Positions 6,758-20,715 of a stretch of DNA of 39,772 nucleotides are shown piece after piece. The stretch comes from Polyangiaceae bacterium (GTDB taxonomy: Bacteria; Myxococcota_A; Polyangia; Polyangiales; Polyangiaceae), in assembly GCA_016933275.1 (NCBI GenBank), contig JAFGBI010000421.1, forward strand, positions 1-39,772, in the 5' to 3' direction. The position numbers were made by a program, and so were the translations under genes. Under the pieces are notes generated by a model. That model was not told the DNA's origin, did no database searches, and was given only the letters and a program-made list of their open reading frames with translations. How positions within the stretch are numbered: position 1 is the first letter of the stretch; each line of letters begins with the position of its first letter.

Positions 6758-8995
6758 GTGAGCGCGAACAATGCTCTGCTACGCCTGTCGGGCGAAACCC
6801 TACCTGACGATGTCACCCCGGTTCGGTACGAGGCTTGCGAAGCGATCTCGCATCCCTTCCTCGTCACGATTGAGTTCTACACGGTGGATACCTCGTTCGA
6901 CGTGTCCGCCTGCCTCCGCAAACCGCTCCTCCTCACGGTGGTGAACGAACAGGGAGAGACGCGCCATTACCATGGCATCGTGGGCCAGGCGGAGTTCGCT
7001 CGCACCTCGGGGCCGCGGCTCTACTTCACCGTGCAACTGCGCCCGGCCTTCTCCGCGCTCGCTCACCGGGAGGACTCGCGCATCTTCCAGGAGATGAACC
7101 TGCCCGCCATCCTCAACCAGGTGTTCACGGACGCCGGCTTCGGCGACCGGGTCGAGATGCAGCTGAGCGGGACCTACGACTCCAAGGACTACGTCGTCCA
7201 ATACCGCGAGTCCCAGCTGAATTTCGTGTCGCGTCTCATGGAGGAAGAAGGCATCTTCTACTTCTTCCGACACACCCCCGAAGGCCACGTTCTCATCCTC
7301 TGCGACGACGACCAGACCGCGTTCGTGCCCATGGACGACGCTCCCGAGGTCCATTTCGCGATGTCGCAGGGCGTCCTCGCGGCGGCCGATCCCCTGGATG
7401 ATTTCTCCCGCTCGCGCTCCCTCCGCACGATGCACGTCGTGCTGCGCGACTATGACTTCGAGAAGCCGGGGGTCAAGCCAGAGGCGACGCAACCCGCCAA
7501 GGATGCCTGGCCGATGCCCCACTACGAGTACCCTGGTCGCTTCACCAAGGGGGCGCACGGAAAGCAGCTGGCCAAGGCGCGCATGCGCGAGCTCCGCCGC
7601 GAAGCCGACACGGTGCGGGGATCGAGCTCGGCGATCGGACTGCGGTGCGGAGTTCCATTCTTCGTCGACGGGGCAGCGGAGCCCGACCTGAACGGCGAAT
7701 TCGTGACCACCAAGCTCGTCTCGCGCGGGAGGCAAAATCCCGAAGACGAGGCCGGAAATTTCGCCTGTCAAAACGTCTTCGAGGGGATCCCCCAGAAGGC
7801 GCTCTTCGCGCCGCCGCGCCGCGCGCGGCGTCCCCGCATCCGGGGCATCCAGACCGCCATCGTCACCGGTCCTTCCACGGACGAGCAGGCGATCCACACC
7901 GATCGCTACGGGCGGATCAAGGTTCGCTTCTACTGGGACCGCGTCAACCAGCAGGACGACACCTCGAGCTGCTGGGTCCGGGTCGCCCAGTCAATGCAGG
8001 GGGGCTCGATGATCCTGCCGCGCGTGGGTTGGGAGGTATCCGTGGCCTTCCTCGAGGGGGATCCCGATCGGCCGCTGGTGCTCGGGCGCGTCTACAACGC
8101 GGAGAAGACACCCCCCGCGGCGCTCCCGGGAGCCAAGGCGTCCGGTTCGATCAAGAGCTTCTCGACCCCGGGCGCCGGGGGCCACAACGAGCTCTGTATG
8201 TCCGACACCAAGGATAGTCAAGGCTTCGGCATCCACGCCCAGAAGGATCTCAACATCACGGTCGGCAACGACAAGAAGGAGGAGATCAAGGTCGACGAGA
8301 CCCACAGCGTCAACACCAACATGGCAAGTTCGGTAGGCGTCGACGAAAGCACCACCGTGAGCGGCAATCAGTCGATCGACGTCGGTGCGGTGCTCTCGCA
8401 CAAGATCGGGGGTTCGCAGGACGTCTCGGTGGGTGGCAACGATACGAGTAATGCGATCTCGAACTTCGTCGAGAAGGTGGGAGGTTCGCGCGATTACACC
8501 GTGAGCGGTCGTCAGATGGTGCTGCAGAACGGGGTCAAGTGCAGCGTGAACGGCGACTACACGCGGGATGTCGGCGCAGTGCAGGTCGTCGCGTCGGTCG
8601 CCTCGATCTGTGACAACATCCTCGGCAGCTACACCTCCACCGTAGGGATAGCCACGATCCACCTGGTCAACGGCTCTCATGGAGAGACGGTGGGTGCCGA
8701 CAAGAACGCGACCTCCGCCGCCGCGGAGCTCCACCTCACCAAGGGGAATCTCGAGATGAACTGCGATGCTGGAGTCACGAACCTCGTCGGCGGGCTGCAC
8801 TATCAGAAGCTCGACGGGGACTTCGTGGTGTCGGCACCCTCGATCACTCTGGTCGGTGCCGTCGGTATCCTGAAGGGAGGCTCGAGCACGCTGAAGCTCG
8901 GCGGCGGCCCCGTCGTGGCGAAAGGCTCGGCCATCGGTATGGAAGCGGCGATGATCGTGAAGATGGGCGGCTCGCTCAAGCTGGGTAACGGGTGA
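6758..8995 (+). CDS. vgrG: VgrG spike protein, first of three
   Basis: A 745-residue T6SS tip protein with a GTG start at 6758. Residues 1-330 form the gp27-like base (LRLSGETLPDD, then QYRESQLNFVSRLMEEEGI near 150, typical of VgrG). Residues about 365-450 form the gp5 OB fold, with AIHTDRYGRIKVRFYWDR and MILPRVGWEVSVAFLEGDPD, hallmarks of the family. Residues 480-700 are VGG/VGN-spaced repeats forming the triple-stranded beta-helix needle. There is no obvious C-terminal enzymatic extension, so this is probably a carrier VgrG. It is followed after 10 bp by the second vgrG in the same operon. Confidence 0.95.
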   Translation: MSANNALLRLSGETLPDDVTPVRYEACEAISHPFLVTIEFYTVDTSFDVSACLRKPLLLTVVNEQGETRHYHGIVGQAEFARTSGPRLYFTVQLRPAFSALAHREDSRIFQEMNLPAILNQVFTDAGFGDRVEMQLSGTYDSKDYVVQYRESQLNFVSRLMEEEGIFYFFRHTPEGHVLILCDDDQTAFVPMDDAPEVHFAMSQGVLAAADPLDDFSRSRSLRTMHVVLRDYDFEKPGVKPEATQPAKDAWPMPHYEYPGRFTKGAHGKQLAKARMRELRREADTVRGSSSAIGLRCGVPFFVDGAAEPDLNGEFVTTKLVSRGRQNPEDEAGNFACQNVFEGIPQKALFAPPRRARRPRIRGIQTAIVTGPSTDEQAIHTDRYGRIKVRFYWDRVNQQDDTSSCWVRVAQSMQGGSMILPRVGWEVSVAFLEGDPDRPLVLGRVYNAEKTPPAALPGAKASGSIKSFSTPGAGGHNELCMSDTKDSQGFGIHAQKDLNITVGNDKKEEIKVDETHSVNTNMASSVGVDESTTVSGNQSIDVGAVLSHKIGGSQDVSVGGNDTSNAISNFVEKVGGSRDYTVSGRQMVLQNGVKCSVNGDYTRDVGAVQVVASVASICDNILGSYTSTVGIATIHLVNGSHGETVGADKNATSAAAELHLTKGNLEMNCDAGVTNLVGGLHYQKLDGDFVVSAPSITLVGAVGILKGGSSTLKLGGGPVVAKGSAIGMEAAMIVKMGGSLKLGNG

Positions 8996-9005
8996 GAGGG
9001 TAATC

Positions 9006-11258
9006 GTGGCGAACGTTGCGGTACAAGTCGAGTCCAGAATCAGCGTGGCGGGTGAGGACTACCGGGTCCTCTCCTACTCGCTCCAGGAAGGGCTGTTCAC
9101 CGTGGGCTCGCTCGCCTGCGAGATCGTGAAGGACGACGAGGACGCCCCGGATCCCGCGCTCCTGGTAGGAACCGAGGCGACGCTCACGTTACTCCGCACT
9201 GGCGAAGAGCAGAGCCGTACCTACTCGGGCATGGTCGCGACCGCGGAACGGGCCCCGTCGGCCGACGACGTGCTGCACGTGCGGTTGCTCGTCGTGCCGC
9301 GCCTCTGGAAGCTCCAGCACCGCACCGACTGCCGAGTCTTTCGCCGCAAGAGCGTGGTGGACATCGTGAAGCAGGTGCTGGATGAAGCCAGCATCACCAA
9401 TCAGAAGTGGACGGTGAGCGGGAGCTACGCCGAACGCGATCACGTCACGCAGTACCGGGAGACGGATCTCGACTTCGTGATGCGGCTTTGCTCCGAGGTG
9501 GGGATCTACTTCTGGGTCGATCAGGCGGAGGGGATCGACACCGTGTGCTTCGCGGACGATCCGACCGGAGTGGGGGAGGTGGAGGGCACGACGACGCTCC
9601 CGTTCCTGGAGCGGTTCGGCGGAAACTCGCTGGGCGACTATGTGATGAACGTCTCGCAGACGATGCAGATCCGGAGCGACAAGGTCACCCTGCGCGACTA
9701 CAACCCCGAGAAGCCCAAGCTCAAGCTCGAGGCCCAGGCCGAAGGAACCGATTCGGGGTCCCATGTGCTCGAGGTCTACGCCTACCCCGGCCGTTTCCTC
9801 GATCCCAGCGAAGGCAAGCCGCTCGCCGAGGTGTTGCTCACCGCGATGCAGGCGGAGCGAAACGTCGTCTCGGGACAGGTCGGCACGGTCACGCTGGTCC
9901 CCGGCAGGCGGTTCAGCATCGAGGATCATCCGTACGCGCCGTTGAATCAGGAGTACCTGGTGGTGGCAATGGAGATCGATGGGGCGGAACGGCGCCAATT
10001 CGCGCAGACCGGGGAGACCGGCGAGGTGGCCACCTACTCTTGCCGTTTCTTCGCGCTGCCCACCAAGACGAGCGCCTACCGCCCCCCGCGCCTCCCGCGC
10101 ACGGCAATCATCCCTGGACTGCAGTCCGCATGGACCACTGGCCCCGGGGGTGAGGACATCCACACCGACGCAGCAGGCCGAGTAACGGCCCAGTTTCACT
10201 GGGACCGGCTCGGCCAGCGCGACGACGAGTCGAGCAGGTGGCTGCGCACGAGCCAGCTCGCCACGGGCGGCTCGATGCTCCTGCCGCGAATGAACTGGGA
10301 GGTCGCGGTCGCCTTCAACGAGGGCGATCCCGATGATCCCTACGTGATGGCTCGCCTCTACAATGGCACCACGCCCCCCCCCTACCCGCTCCCAGAAAAC
10401 AAGGCCCGCGGCTCGGTGCAGACGGCCACCACCCCCGGGGGTGGCAGCAGCAACGAGTTTCGGATGGACGACACGAAGAACCACCAGGAGTTCTTCGTGA
10501 ACGCGTCGAAAGACTACTCGGTGGAGGTCAAGAACAACACGACCGAGAACGTCGGCAACGACTGCCAGCGGAAGGTGGGCTCGAACCAGAAGCTGAACGT
10601 CACCAACAGCGCCAACACCTCGATCGGCGCGAACCAGACCGTGTCGGTGGGCGGCAACCAGGACGTCCACGTGGAGACGTTCATGGTGGACCAAGTGGGC
10701 GGTAGTCACTCTCTCTCGATCTCGGGAAACCGCACCATGATGATCGGAGGCGATCACAAGCGTGACGTGGACGGTGACAGCACCCTCTCCGTCGACGGGA
10801 TGATGCTCGACGCCGTCGTCGGCAGCGTCACCGACGAAACGCTGGGTGGGTTCAACCACACCGTTGGCGCCGCCCTCGTCGAGATCACGGCCGGTAGCCG
10901 GTCGACCATGGTCGGGGGATCCCGCGACGAAACCAGCTCCGCGATCAAGGTCATCGCGGCCAAGACTGGACGTGGCGTAGAGGTCGCGGGCAATCTCAAC
11001 CAGAAGGTGGGAGGGGCCATCATCAACTCGGCCAAGGGTGACAAGAGCGAGAGCGCCGGCGCTAGCTACATGGAAGTCGCGACCGGAGCGCAGATCATCA
11101 AGGCGGACAACATCGTCTTCGAGGGCGAGACGATGGTCTCGTTGGTAATGGGTGCGTCGACCATCACCCTGCTGCCCGCTCTGGTCGCCGTAGCCGGCGT
11201 CAGCGTGAAGCTCGACGGCGCCACCAACGACATGGCGGCATTGATCGTGGACAACTGA
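9006..11258 (+). CDS. vgrG: VgrG spike protein, second of three
   Basis: A 750-residue VgrG with a GTG start at 9006. It has the gp27-like base (QYRETDLDFVMRLCSEVGIY near residue 150), the OB fold with DIHTDAAGRVTAQFHWDR and MLLPRMNWEVAVAFNEGDPD (about 375-460), and a long beta-helix of VGGN/VGSN repeats (about 500-690). The C terminus (SLVMGASTITLLPALVAVAG) is the usual tip-proximal segment and no enzymatic domain is added. It shares architecture with, but is clearly diverged from, its neighbours, so it is an old paralogue and not a recent duplication. It lies 10 bp after the first vgrG and 10 bp before the third, which fits one transcript. Confidence 0.95.
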   Translation: MANVAVQVESRISVAGEDYRVLSYSLQEGLFTVGSLACEIVKDDEDAPDPALLVGTEATLTLLRTGEEQSRTYSGMVATAERAPSADDVLHVRLLVVPRLWKLQHRTDCRVFRRKSVVDIVKQVLDEASITNQKWTVSGSYAERDHVTQYRETDLDFVMRLCSEVGIYFWVDQAEGIDTVCFADDPTGVGEVEGTTTLPFLERFGGNSLGDYVMNVSQTMQIRSDKVTLRDYNPEKPKLKLEAQAEGTDSGSHVLEVYAYPGRFLDPSEGKPLAEVLLTAMQAERNVVSGQVGTVTLVPGRRFSIEDHPYAPLNQEYLVVAMEIDGAERRQFAQTGETGEVATYSCRFFALPTKTSAYRPPRLPRTAIIPGLQSAWTTGPGGEDIHTDAAGRVTAQFHWDRLGQRDDESSRWLRTSQLATGGSMLLPRMNWEVAVAFNEGDPDDPYVMARLYNGTTPPPYPLPENKARGSVQTATTPGGGSSNEFRMDDTKNHQEFFVNASKDYSVEVKNNTTENVGNDCQRKVGSNQKLNVTNSANTSIGANQTVSVGGNQDVHVETFMVDQVGGSHSLSISGNRTMMIGGDHKRDVDGDSTLSVDGMMLDAVVGSVTDETLGGFNHTVGAALVEITAGSRSTMVGGSRDETSSAIKVIAAKTGRGVEVAGNLNQKVGGAIINSAKGDKSESAGASYMEVATGAQIIKADNIVFEGETMVSLVMGASTITLLPALVAVAGVSVKLDGATNDMAALIVDN

Positions 11259-11268
11259 GGAGAAGCCC

Positions 11269-14064
11269 GTGGCACGCACCTTCCAGCATTCACTCCAGAT
11301 CGGCGGCATCTCCACCCCGTACGTCCTTCGCTTTCGGGAGGTCCACGCGCTCGGCGTCCCCGCTAGCCTGACTGTGGAGGCGCTGTTCGCCGAGTACGTC
11401 CCGCTCGAGGATCTCGTGGGTCAGCCCGCCAATCTCACCTACGCCCGCGAGGGCGACGAGTACCCCCACAGCGTCGCCGGTGTCGTCGAGACGGCGAGGC
11501 TCATCGGCAGCCCAGAGATCTCGGTTCTCAATGGTGGGAGCCAGAGCTGTCAGTACGTGTTCGAGATCGTGTCGGTGCTGGCGCTCCTCGGGGGCGACTT
11601 CGGCTGCGACGTCTTCCAGGACCTCACGGTACCCGACGTGCTGAAGAAGTTCTTCGAGCGGATCGGCTTGCCGACGGACACCATTGAATACCGCCTGACG
11701 CAGAGCTACCAGCCGCGAGATTGGTGCGTCCGCTATCAGGAATCCGCGCTCGCGTTCGTCTCGCGCCTCTGCGAGCACGAGGGGATCTACTTTTTCTCGG
11801 AGGTCAACGACGACGGCAATGAGCGCCTCATTTTCGCCGACGACAGCACCGCGGCCAAGCCGATCGACGGCGACGACACGCTCCTCTTTCGGCTGCGCTC
11901 GCGGATGCATGGCGACGAGGACGTGATCGTCGCCATCGCCGAGCACCACCGGGTCGTGTCGGGGAAGGTCGTGCTCAGGGACTTCGATTTCGAGCGACCC
12001 GCCCTCGATCTCACCGCGACAGCGACGGCCGACCAGGACACGGCGCTCGAGCTCTACGACTACCCCGGCGGCTATTTCGACCTAGCCGAGGGGCAGCGTC
12101 TCGCCAAGGCGCGCCTCGAGGCCGAACAGGTGCGACGGCAACAGCTCGAGATCCACGCAGATTGCTCCCGGATCGCGATCGGGCGGTCGCTCAAGATCGC
12201 CGAGTCGCTGGCGTCGAACGGCCAGTATTTCATCACCCAGGTGACGTACGAGTTCGCTCGCGACTCCGAAGGAGCCGGCGCGGCCGCCGAGGTGGCGTGG
12301 GACGACCTCGCGGGGTGCAAGCTGGGCGTCACGGCGACGCTCCTGCCCCTGGCAACGATGTTCAGGCCGCCGCTCCTGACGCCGCGCCCCATCATCGCTG
12401 GGCCCCAGACAGCGATGGTCGTGGCGCCCGCGGGCTCTGAGCCGGAGGAGATCCACACCGACAAGCACGGCCGGTGCAAGGTGAAGTTCCACTGGGACCT
12501 GACCGAACCCCTCGACGACAAGGCGTCGGCCTGGTTCCGTACCGAGCAACTGCAGACTACGGGCTCGATGCTGCTGCCTCGCATCGGGTGGGAGGTCATC
12601 GTCGAGTTCCTCGAGGGGAATCCAGACCGGCCAATCATCGTCGGCCGCGTCTACGACGGACTCTTCATGCCACCCTACGCGCTGCCCGAGGGCAAGACGC
12701 GCACCAGCATGGGCTCGAACACCACGCCGGGCGGCGGCGGACGCAACGAGATCCGGTTCGAGGACGCCGCCCGCTCCGAAGAGATCATGATCAACGCGGA
12801 GTGGGACATGACGATCGCCGCCGCGAACAACAAGACGAAGACGGTGGGCAACAACGAGACCGTGAACATCAAGAACAACTCGTCGCTCGAGGTGGGTGGC
12901 GCGCAGGAGATCAAGATCACCAAGGGCTGGAAGAACGAGATCACGGCGGACCAGAGCGTGAGCGTCAGCGGCAACCGCAACGTGGAGGTCAATGCGGTCA
13001 CCGGCCTCAACGTCTCGGGTTCGTCGACGAACGCGGTCTCCGGCAATCAGCAATCGATGGTGGGCAACCCGCTCGAGGCGGTGCTCGCGCTGGCCGCGGC
13101 CAAGGCGGCAGAGTTCGCGACCGCCAAGGCAGGCGAGGCCCTGGCGAGGATCGACGGGGCCATCCAGAGCAAGATCGATCAGGTGATGGGGCCAGTCAAC
13201 GCGCTCCAAGCCCAGGCGCAATCGCTAGGCAACGGGATGCAGGCGCTCGCCAACGGCGACCTCAGCGTGGCGGGGAGCGTGCTGGGAGCAGCGACCGGGC
13301 TGCCCACCGCGGCGAGCTTCGCCCACGGGATGGCGGCGACGAATCCGGCACCGATGCCCGGTGGCGGTGAAGGCTCCTCGTCGGCCGAAATCAGCGCGTC
13401 GAACCTGCTCGGCGGGGCGGTGAACAACGCGATCCAGCGGGGCATCGGCGCCGGCGCCGGGGCGCTGGGTTCGGCGCTCGGACTCGACTCCAGCGGGGGC
13501 GGCGGCGAATCGGGGGTGAACGCGGCCGGGCCGGCAGGCGACGTCTCCGGTGTCGATGAGACCGATCGGACGAAAGGACCAGGTCACACCGTATACAAGG
13601 TGGGCGGCTCTCACACGGAGAAGGTGGGTTCGCTGAAGGCGCTCCTGGCACTGAACGGTATCAACACCAACGTGACCGGCACCATGAGTCAAGACATCGG
13701 CGCTGCTCGGCTGAGCCTGGTGATCAAGGACTGGGCCGAGTCCTGCGAAGGGGGCAAGACCGAGAAGGCGGCCGGCTTGGCGGTCGTCACCAAGGGCGGC
13801 GAGTCGGAACAGGTCAGCGGCTCCAAGATGTGCATGGTCGGGGGAGCGGTGATCGACCTGCTCAAGGGCAGCCATGCCGTGTCGGCAGGCGCGCCGGCGA
13901 CCTTCATCGGGGCGTTCCAGAAGCTCGAGGCCAAGACGTCGATCACTCTGAAATGCGGGGCGAGCGAGGTCCTCATCGATAGCAGCGGCATCGCCATCAA
14001 GAGCGCTATGATCACGGTGATGGCCGGGAAGATCCAGCTCCCGAAGGCCGTAACGGAGGTGTGA
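11269..14064 (+). CDS. vgrG: VgrG spike protein, third of three, with an inserted Ala/Gly-rich domain
   Basis: A 931-residue VgrG, about 180 residues longer than its two neighbours. It has a gp27-like base (YQESALAFVSRLCEHEGIYF near 160) and an OB fold with EIHTDKHGRCKVKFHWDL and MLLPRIGWEVIVEFLEGNPD (about 390-470). The beta-helix repeats start near 510. They are interrupted at about 598-769 by an alanine/glycine-rich, amphipathic-to-hydrophobic segment (NPLEAVLALAAAKAAEFATA). The repeats then resume at HTVYKVGGSHTEKVG. The C terminus (ASEVLIDSSGIAIKSAMITV) is the typical tip segment. The insert may fold outside the needle or bind the Rhs cargo encoded two genes downstream. Its stop codon is directly followed by the next start. 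Confidence 0.93.
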   Translation: MARTFQHSLQIGGISTPYVLRFREVHALGVPASLTVEALFAEYVPLEDLVGQPANLTYAREGDEYPHSVAGVVETARLIGSPEISVLNGGSQSCQYVFEIVSVLALLGGDFGCDVFQDLTVPDVLKKFFERIGLPTDTIEYRLTQSYQPRDWCVRYQESALAFVSRLCEHEGIYFFSEVNDDGNERLIFADDSTAAKPIDGDDTLLFRLRSRMHGDEDVIVAIAEHHRVVSGKVVLRDFDFERPALDLTATATADQDTALELYDYPGGYFDLAEGQRLAKARLEAEQVRRQQLEIHADCSRIAIGRSLKIAESLASNGQYFITQVTYEFARDSEGAGAAAEVAWDDLAGCKLGVTATLLPLATMFRPPLLTPRPIIAGPQTAMVVAPAGSEPEEIHTDKHGRCKVKFHWDLTEPLDDKASAWFRTEQLQTTGSMLLPRIGWEVIVEFLEGNPDRPIIVGRVYDGLFMPPYALPEGKTRTSMGSNTTPGGGGRNEIRFEDAARSEEIMINAEWDMTIAAANNKTKTVGNNETVNIKNNSSLEVGGAQEIKITKGWKNEITADQSVSVSGNRNVEVNAVTGLNVSGSSTNAVSGNQQSMVGNPLEAVLALAAAKAAEFATAKAGEALARIDGAIQSKIDQVMGPVNALQAQAQSLGNGMQALANGDLSVAGSVLGAATGLPTAASFAHGMAATNPAPMPGGGEGSSSAEISASNLLGGAVNNAIQRGIGAGAGALGSALGLDSSGGGGESGVNAAGPAGDVSGVDETDRTKGPGHTVYKVGGSHTEKVGSLKALLALNGINTNVTGTMSQDIGAARLSLVIKDWAESCEGGKTEKAAGLAVVTKGGESEQVSGSKMCMVGGAVIDLLKGSHAVSAGAPATFIGAFQKLEAKTSITLKCGASEVLIDSSGIAIKSAMITVMAGKIQLPKAVTEV

Positions 14065-14712
14065 GTGCCGAACGACCAGGCCCCCACCAGACCTAGCATC
14101 GGGACGCTGACGCAGGACCAGCCCGCCCGCGAGGGGGATGTCCTCGCGGAGCTCTTGAAGAAGGTTGAAGCGCCCCGCCTCGAGGACCTCATGCCCGAGG
14201 CTCGCGGAGGCGAATCGGCGGCAGGCGATGCGGGGCTGGAGCCTGCGGCGGGCCGCCAAGGCGTCGATCGCGCCGTCGCGACGGCGGTGAGACCCGCGAT
14301 CGTGGACACGACGGTGCCGGCGCTGCGGATGGCGAGGATCCGCTCCCTGGAGGGGCGAGTCGCGACCGTCACGTGGCGGGGAGGCACGGAACCGGTCGCG
14401 GTGCGGGTACCGAGCGACGTGGATCTCGAGTTGGTGCAACAGGCCTTGGACCAGCGGGAACGACTGCTGATCGAGTGCGTGCCGGGCGAAGCGCCCCTGG
14501 TCGCCGGGGTCGTCCACAGCCGGATCCCCCGGGTGGTCGTCCTGAAGGGTGAGACCGTACGCATCGAAGCGGACCGAGAACTGTTGCTCCGTTCGGGGCG
14601 CGGGGCGGTCCGCATCCGCGAGGACGGCACGCTCGAGCTCTTGGGGAGCCGGATCGTCGCGACATCGCGGGGGCTCTTCCGACTAGTGGGGCGGATCCTC
14701 CGCCTCAATTGA
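14065..14712 (+). CDS. DUF6484-like T6SS accessory protein
   Basis: A 215-residue protein with a GTG start immediately after the stop of the third vgrG, so translation is probably coupled. Residues 1-85 are charged and probably disordered. Residues 90-215 are beta-rich (RMARIRSLEGRVATVTWRGG, then ERLLIECVPGEAPLVAGVV). They end in a repeated-strand block (ETVRIEADRELLLRSGRGAV) and LLGSRIVATSRGLFRLVG. This resembles the DUF6484 domain found between vgrG and effector genes, whose C-terminal strands look like a short VgrG-type needle tip. A likely role is an adaptor joining the VgrG tip to the Rhs effector that starts 24 bp later; this is inference from position. Confidence 0.65.
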   Translation: MPNDQAPTRPSIGTLTQDQPAREGDVLAELLKKVEAPRLEDLMPEARGGESAAGDAGLEPAAGRQGVDRAVATAVRPAIVDTTVPALRMARIRSLEGRVATVTWRGGTEPVAVRVPSDVDLELVQQALDQRERLLIECVPGEAPLVAGVVHSRIPRVVVLKGETVRIEADRELLLRSGRGAVRIREDGTLELLGSRIVATSRGLFRLVGRILRLN

Positions 14713-14736
14713 AGCACAAACGAGAACGGTCATGAC

Positions 14737-18734
<3,998 letters not shown>

Positions 18735-18738
<4 letters not shown>

Positions 18739-20657
18739 CCGGCCTAGGTTTGCCTCCGTTCTTGAACGGGGAGGCGCAGGCCGTCTTCGGCGCGAACGGC
18801 TTCACCCGCGAGGAGGCCCTGCACGCGGACCGCGCCGAGAAGCTCGCCGAGCTCCTCGATCGCGCGGGTCTGCCGGCGTTCCAGCAACTCTTCTCGATGG
18901 AGGCAGACGTAGGCGGGCTCTGCGGGCGACTCGGCGGAACGAGCGCCGAGGGGCGTCACTCCGCTACCTCGACTCCTCGAGCCGAGGATTGGGACCTGCT
19001 CGTGGGGCCCGTGGCCATGCTCGAGACCCGGGCTCGTCGGGACCTCCGGACGCCTGCAGGCAGAGTCCTCGTGCCCATCGCCCGCTCCGTTCCCCTCGTA
19101 GCGCTCGCCGGGTTCGTCGGTCGCCACGCGACCGACGGCCCAGGTCGGAGGTCTCCCCTGGACCAAGAGCTCTTTGCGACCGACTCCGTCGGTCAGGTGT
19201 GGCGCGGCTCGGACCCGCCGGGGCTGTTCGCCGATTCCTATCGCACGTTCTTGGCCAAGCTCGCCCTGTTCCTCGAGATGGGGCGCGCCCCGGGTGCTCT
19301 TCTCCACGTCCGTCCCGGGAGCGCCGGGATCGCCGCTAGAGTGGCCGGCGCCCGGAGGATCGACGAGGCGAGCGACCGAGTCCACGAGTTCTGGCGCGGT
19401 GGCGGGGCGATCATCGAGGACGCGCCGGGTGAAACGCGGATGTGGGCAACCAACGTTCATGCGCTAGCCACGGTCGTCACGGCGCTCGCGGACATGGCAG
19501 GGTTTTGCGCCGAGCTCTCCCTTTCGGGGGTAGAGGAAGAGGTGTCCGAGCCGAGCGCGGCTCCAAGGGTGCCGTCTCTTCTAGGGGATCCGCCCCGCCT
19601 ACCGCTCGGGGAAGGCGACGGCGCGCGCGAGGGTTGGATCGTCGTGGACGATTCGGCGCGAGTGCACCGCTTCCGCACGCACGGCTCCCGCCTGCTCGAG
19701 TGGGACACGGTGGAATGCGCCCCGGCGGATGGACACGCCACGCCGACCGCGCTCAGGCTCGCGCGCCGCTCCTATCTGCTCGCCACGGAACCGCTCGAGG
19801 GCCACGTTTCGGCGCGCTGTCTCGCGTGGATCCGGGCACATCGGATCACGCGCGACCCCGCCGCCACCCTGCCGCGCCAAGACCTCGAGCGGGAGCTTCG
19901 CGCGCGCGGCCTCCCCGCCTATCCACCGGCTTTGGAATTCGAGGCCGTTGCCGGCGGACTCTGGGTCCCTGGCAAACACGGCCGGCACCCGCTCGGCGTG
20001 AGCCTCGCATTGCGCGAGCAGGAGAGCTCCGCGGAGGGGCTCGTACCGTTCGGGTCCATCAGCGGTCCGGGAGGGTATTTCATGGACGCGCGGGGGCATC
20101 TGGTCGTGGACGATTTCGTGCAGGATCTCACGTTCGTCGCCGCATCTTGGCGGATCCTCCTCGAGCGGTTGGCCCTGGGACATGATTATCTGGAGGTCGC
20201 CGCTCCGGAGGGAAGGTGGCTGCTGTGGATCAGTGAGGATGTCGGCGAGGCGGTGGCTGCCGAGCTTGACGCAAACCTAGTGCCCGAGCTCAGCGACGAA
20301 TACGAGACCTACTGGGAGACCGCACGAACCAGGGTGTGGCTACGCCCGCGATTCATGGCGCCCAGGGGAGACTGCATCGTGAGCACCGATCGCATGCGGG
20401 CGCTCGTACGCGCCCTGCGCGCCGCCCGTTCGGCGTCGCCGACCGTGCGTTTTGGCCTCGGGGGTCGCACCGGCGGCCGGCCGCCAACGCAACGAGCGGC
20501 AGAACCCACCGCGCGCTATCCCTTCGGTTCCTACTCGGAGCGCACCCAATGCGGAGAGATCCTCGTCTGGGGCGACGATTGGGTCGAGCAGCACGTTGGT
20601 GGTAGACCGGTCGAAGTGTTCATCGACGACGATGACGAGGCCCCGCTCGAGCCGTGA
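18735..20657 (+). CDS. Probable immunity protein to the Rhs toxin, SUKH-like
   Basis: A 640-residue cytoplasmic protein with no signal or membrane segment. The ATG at 18735 overlaps the Rhs stop (ATGA), the arrangement expected for a cognate immunity gene. Two regions look like SMI1/KNR4 (SUKH) domains. One lies at about 120-230 and ends in DSVGQVWRGSDPPGLFADSY plus RTFLAKLALFLEMG. The other, at about 405-490, has FEAVAGGLWVPG, then GGYFMDARGHLVVDDF and SWRILLERLAL. A further C-terminal block (GEILVWGDDWVEQHVGG) follows. SUKH proteins are the common antidotes of Rhs and deaminase toxins. The size is several times that of a usual single-domain immunity protein, which suggests a fused multi-domain antidote. 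The domain calls rest on pattern only. Confidence 0.6.
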
Positions 20658-20715
20658 GGCGAGCCTTGTCGGACCTGGCCGGCGATATCGAAACGACTCC
20701 GGCGTATGCCGGGCG

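Noticed and set aside
9189..11315. A 708-codon open frame antisense to the second vgrG
   Set aside because: It is histidine-, arginine- and valine-rich with no domain; it is the shadow of a strongly coding GC-rich gene.
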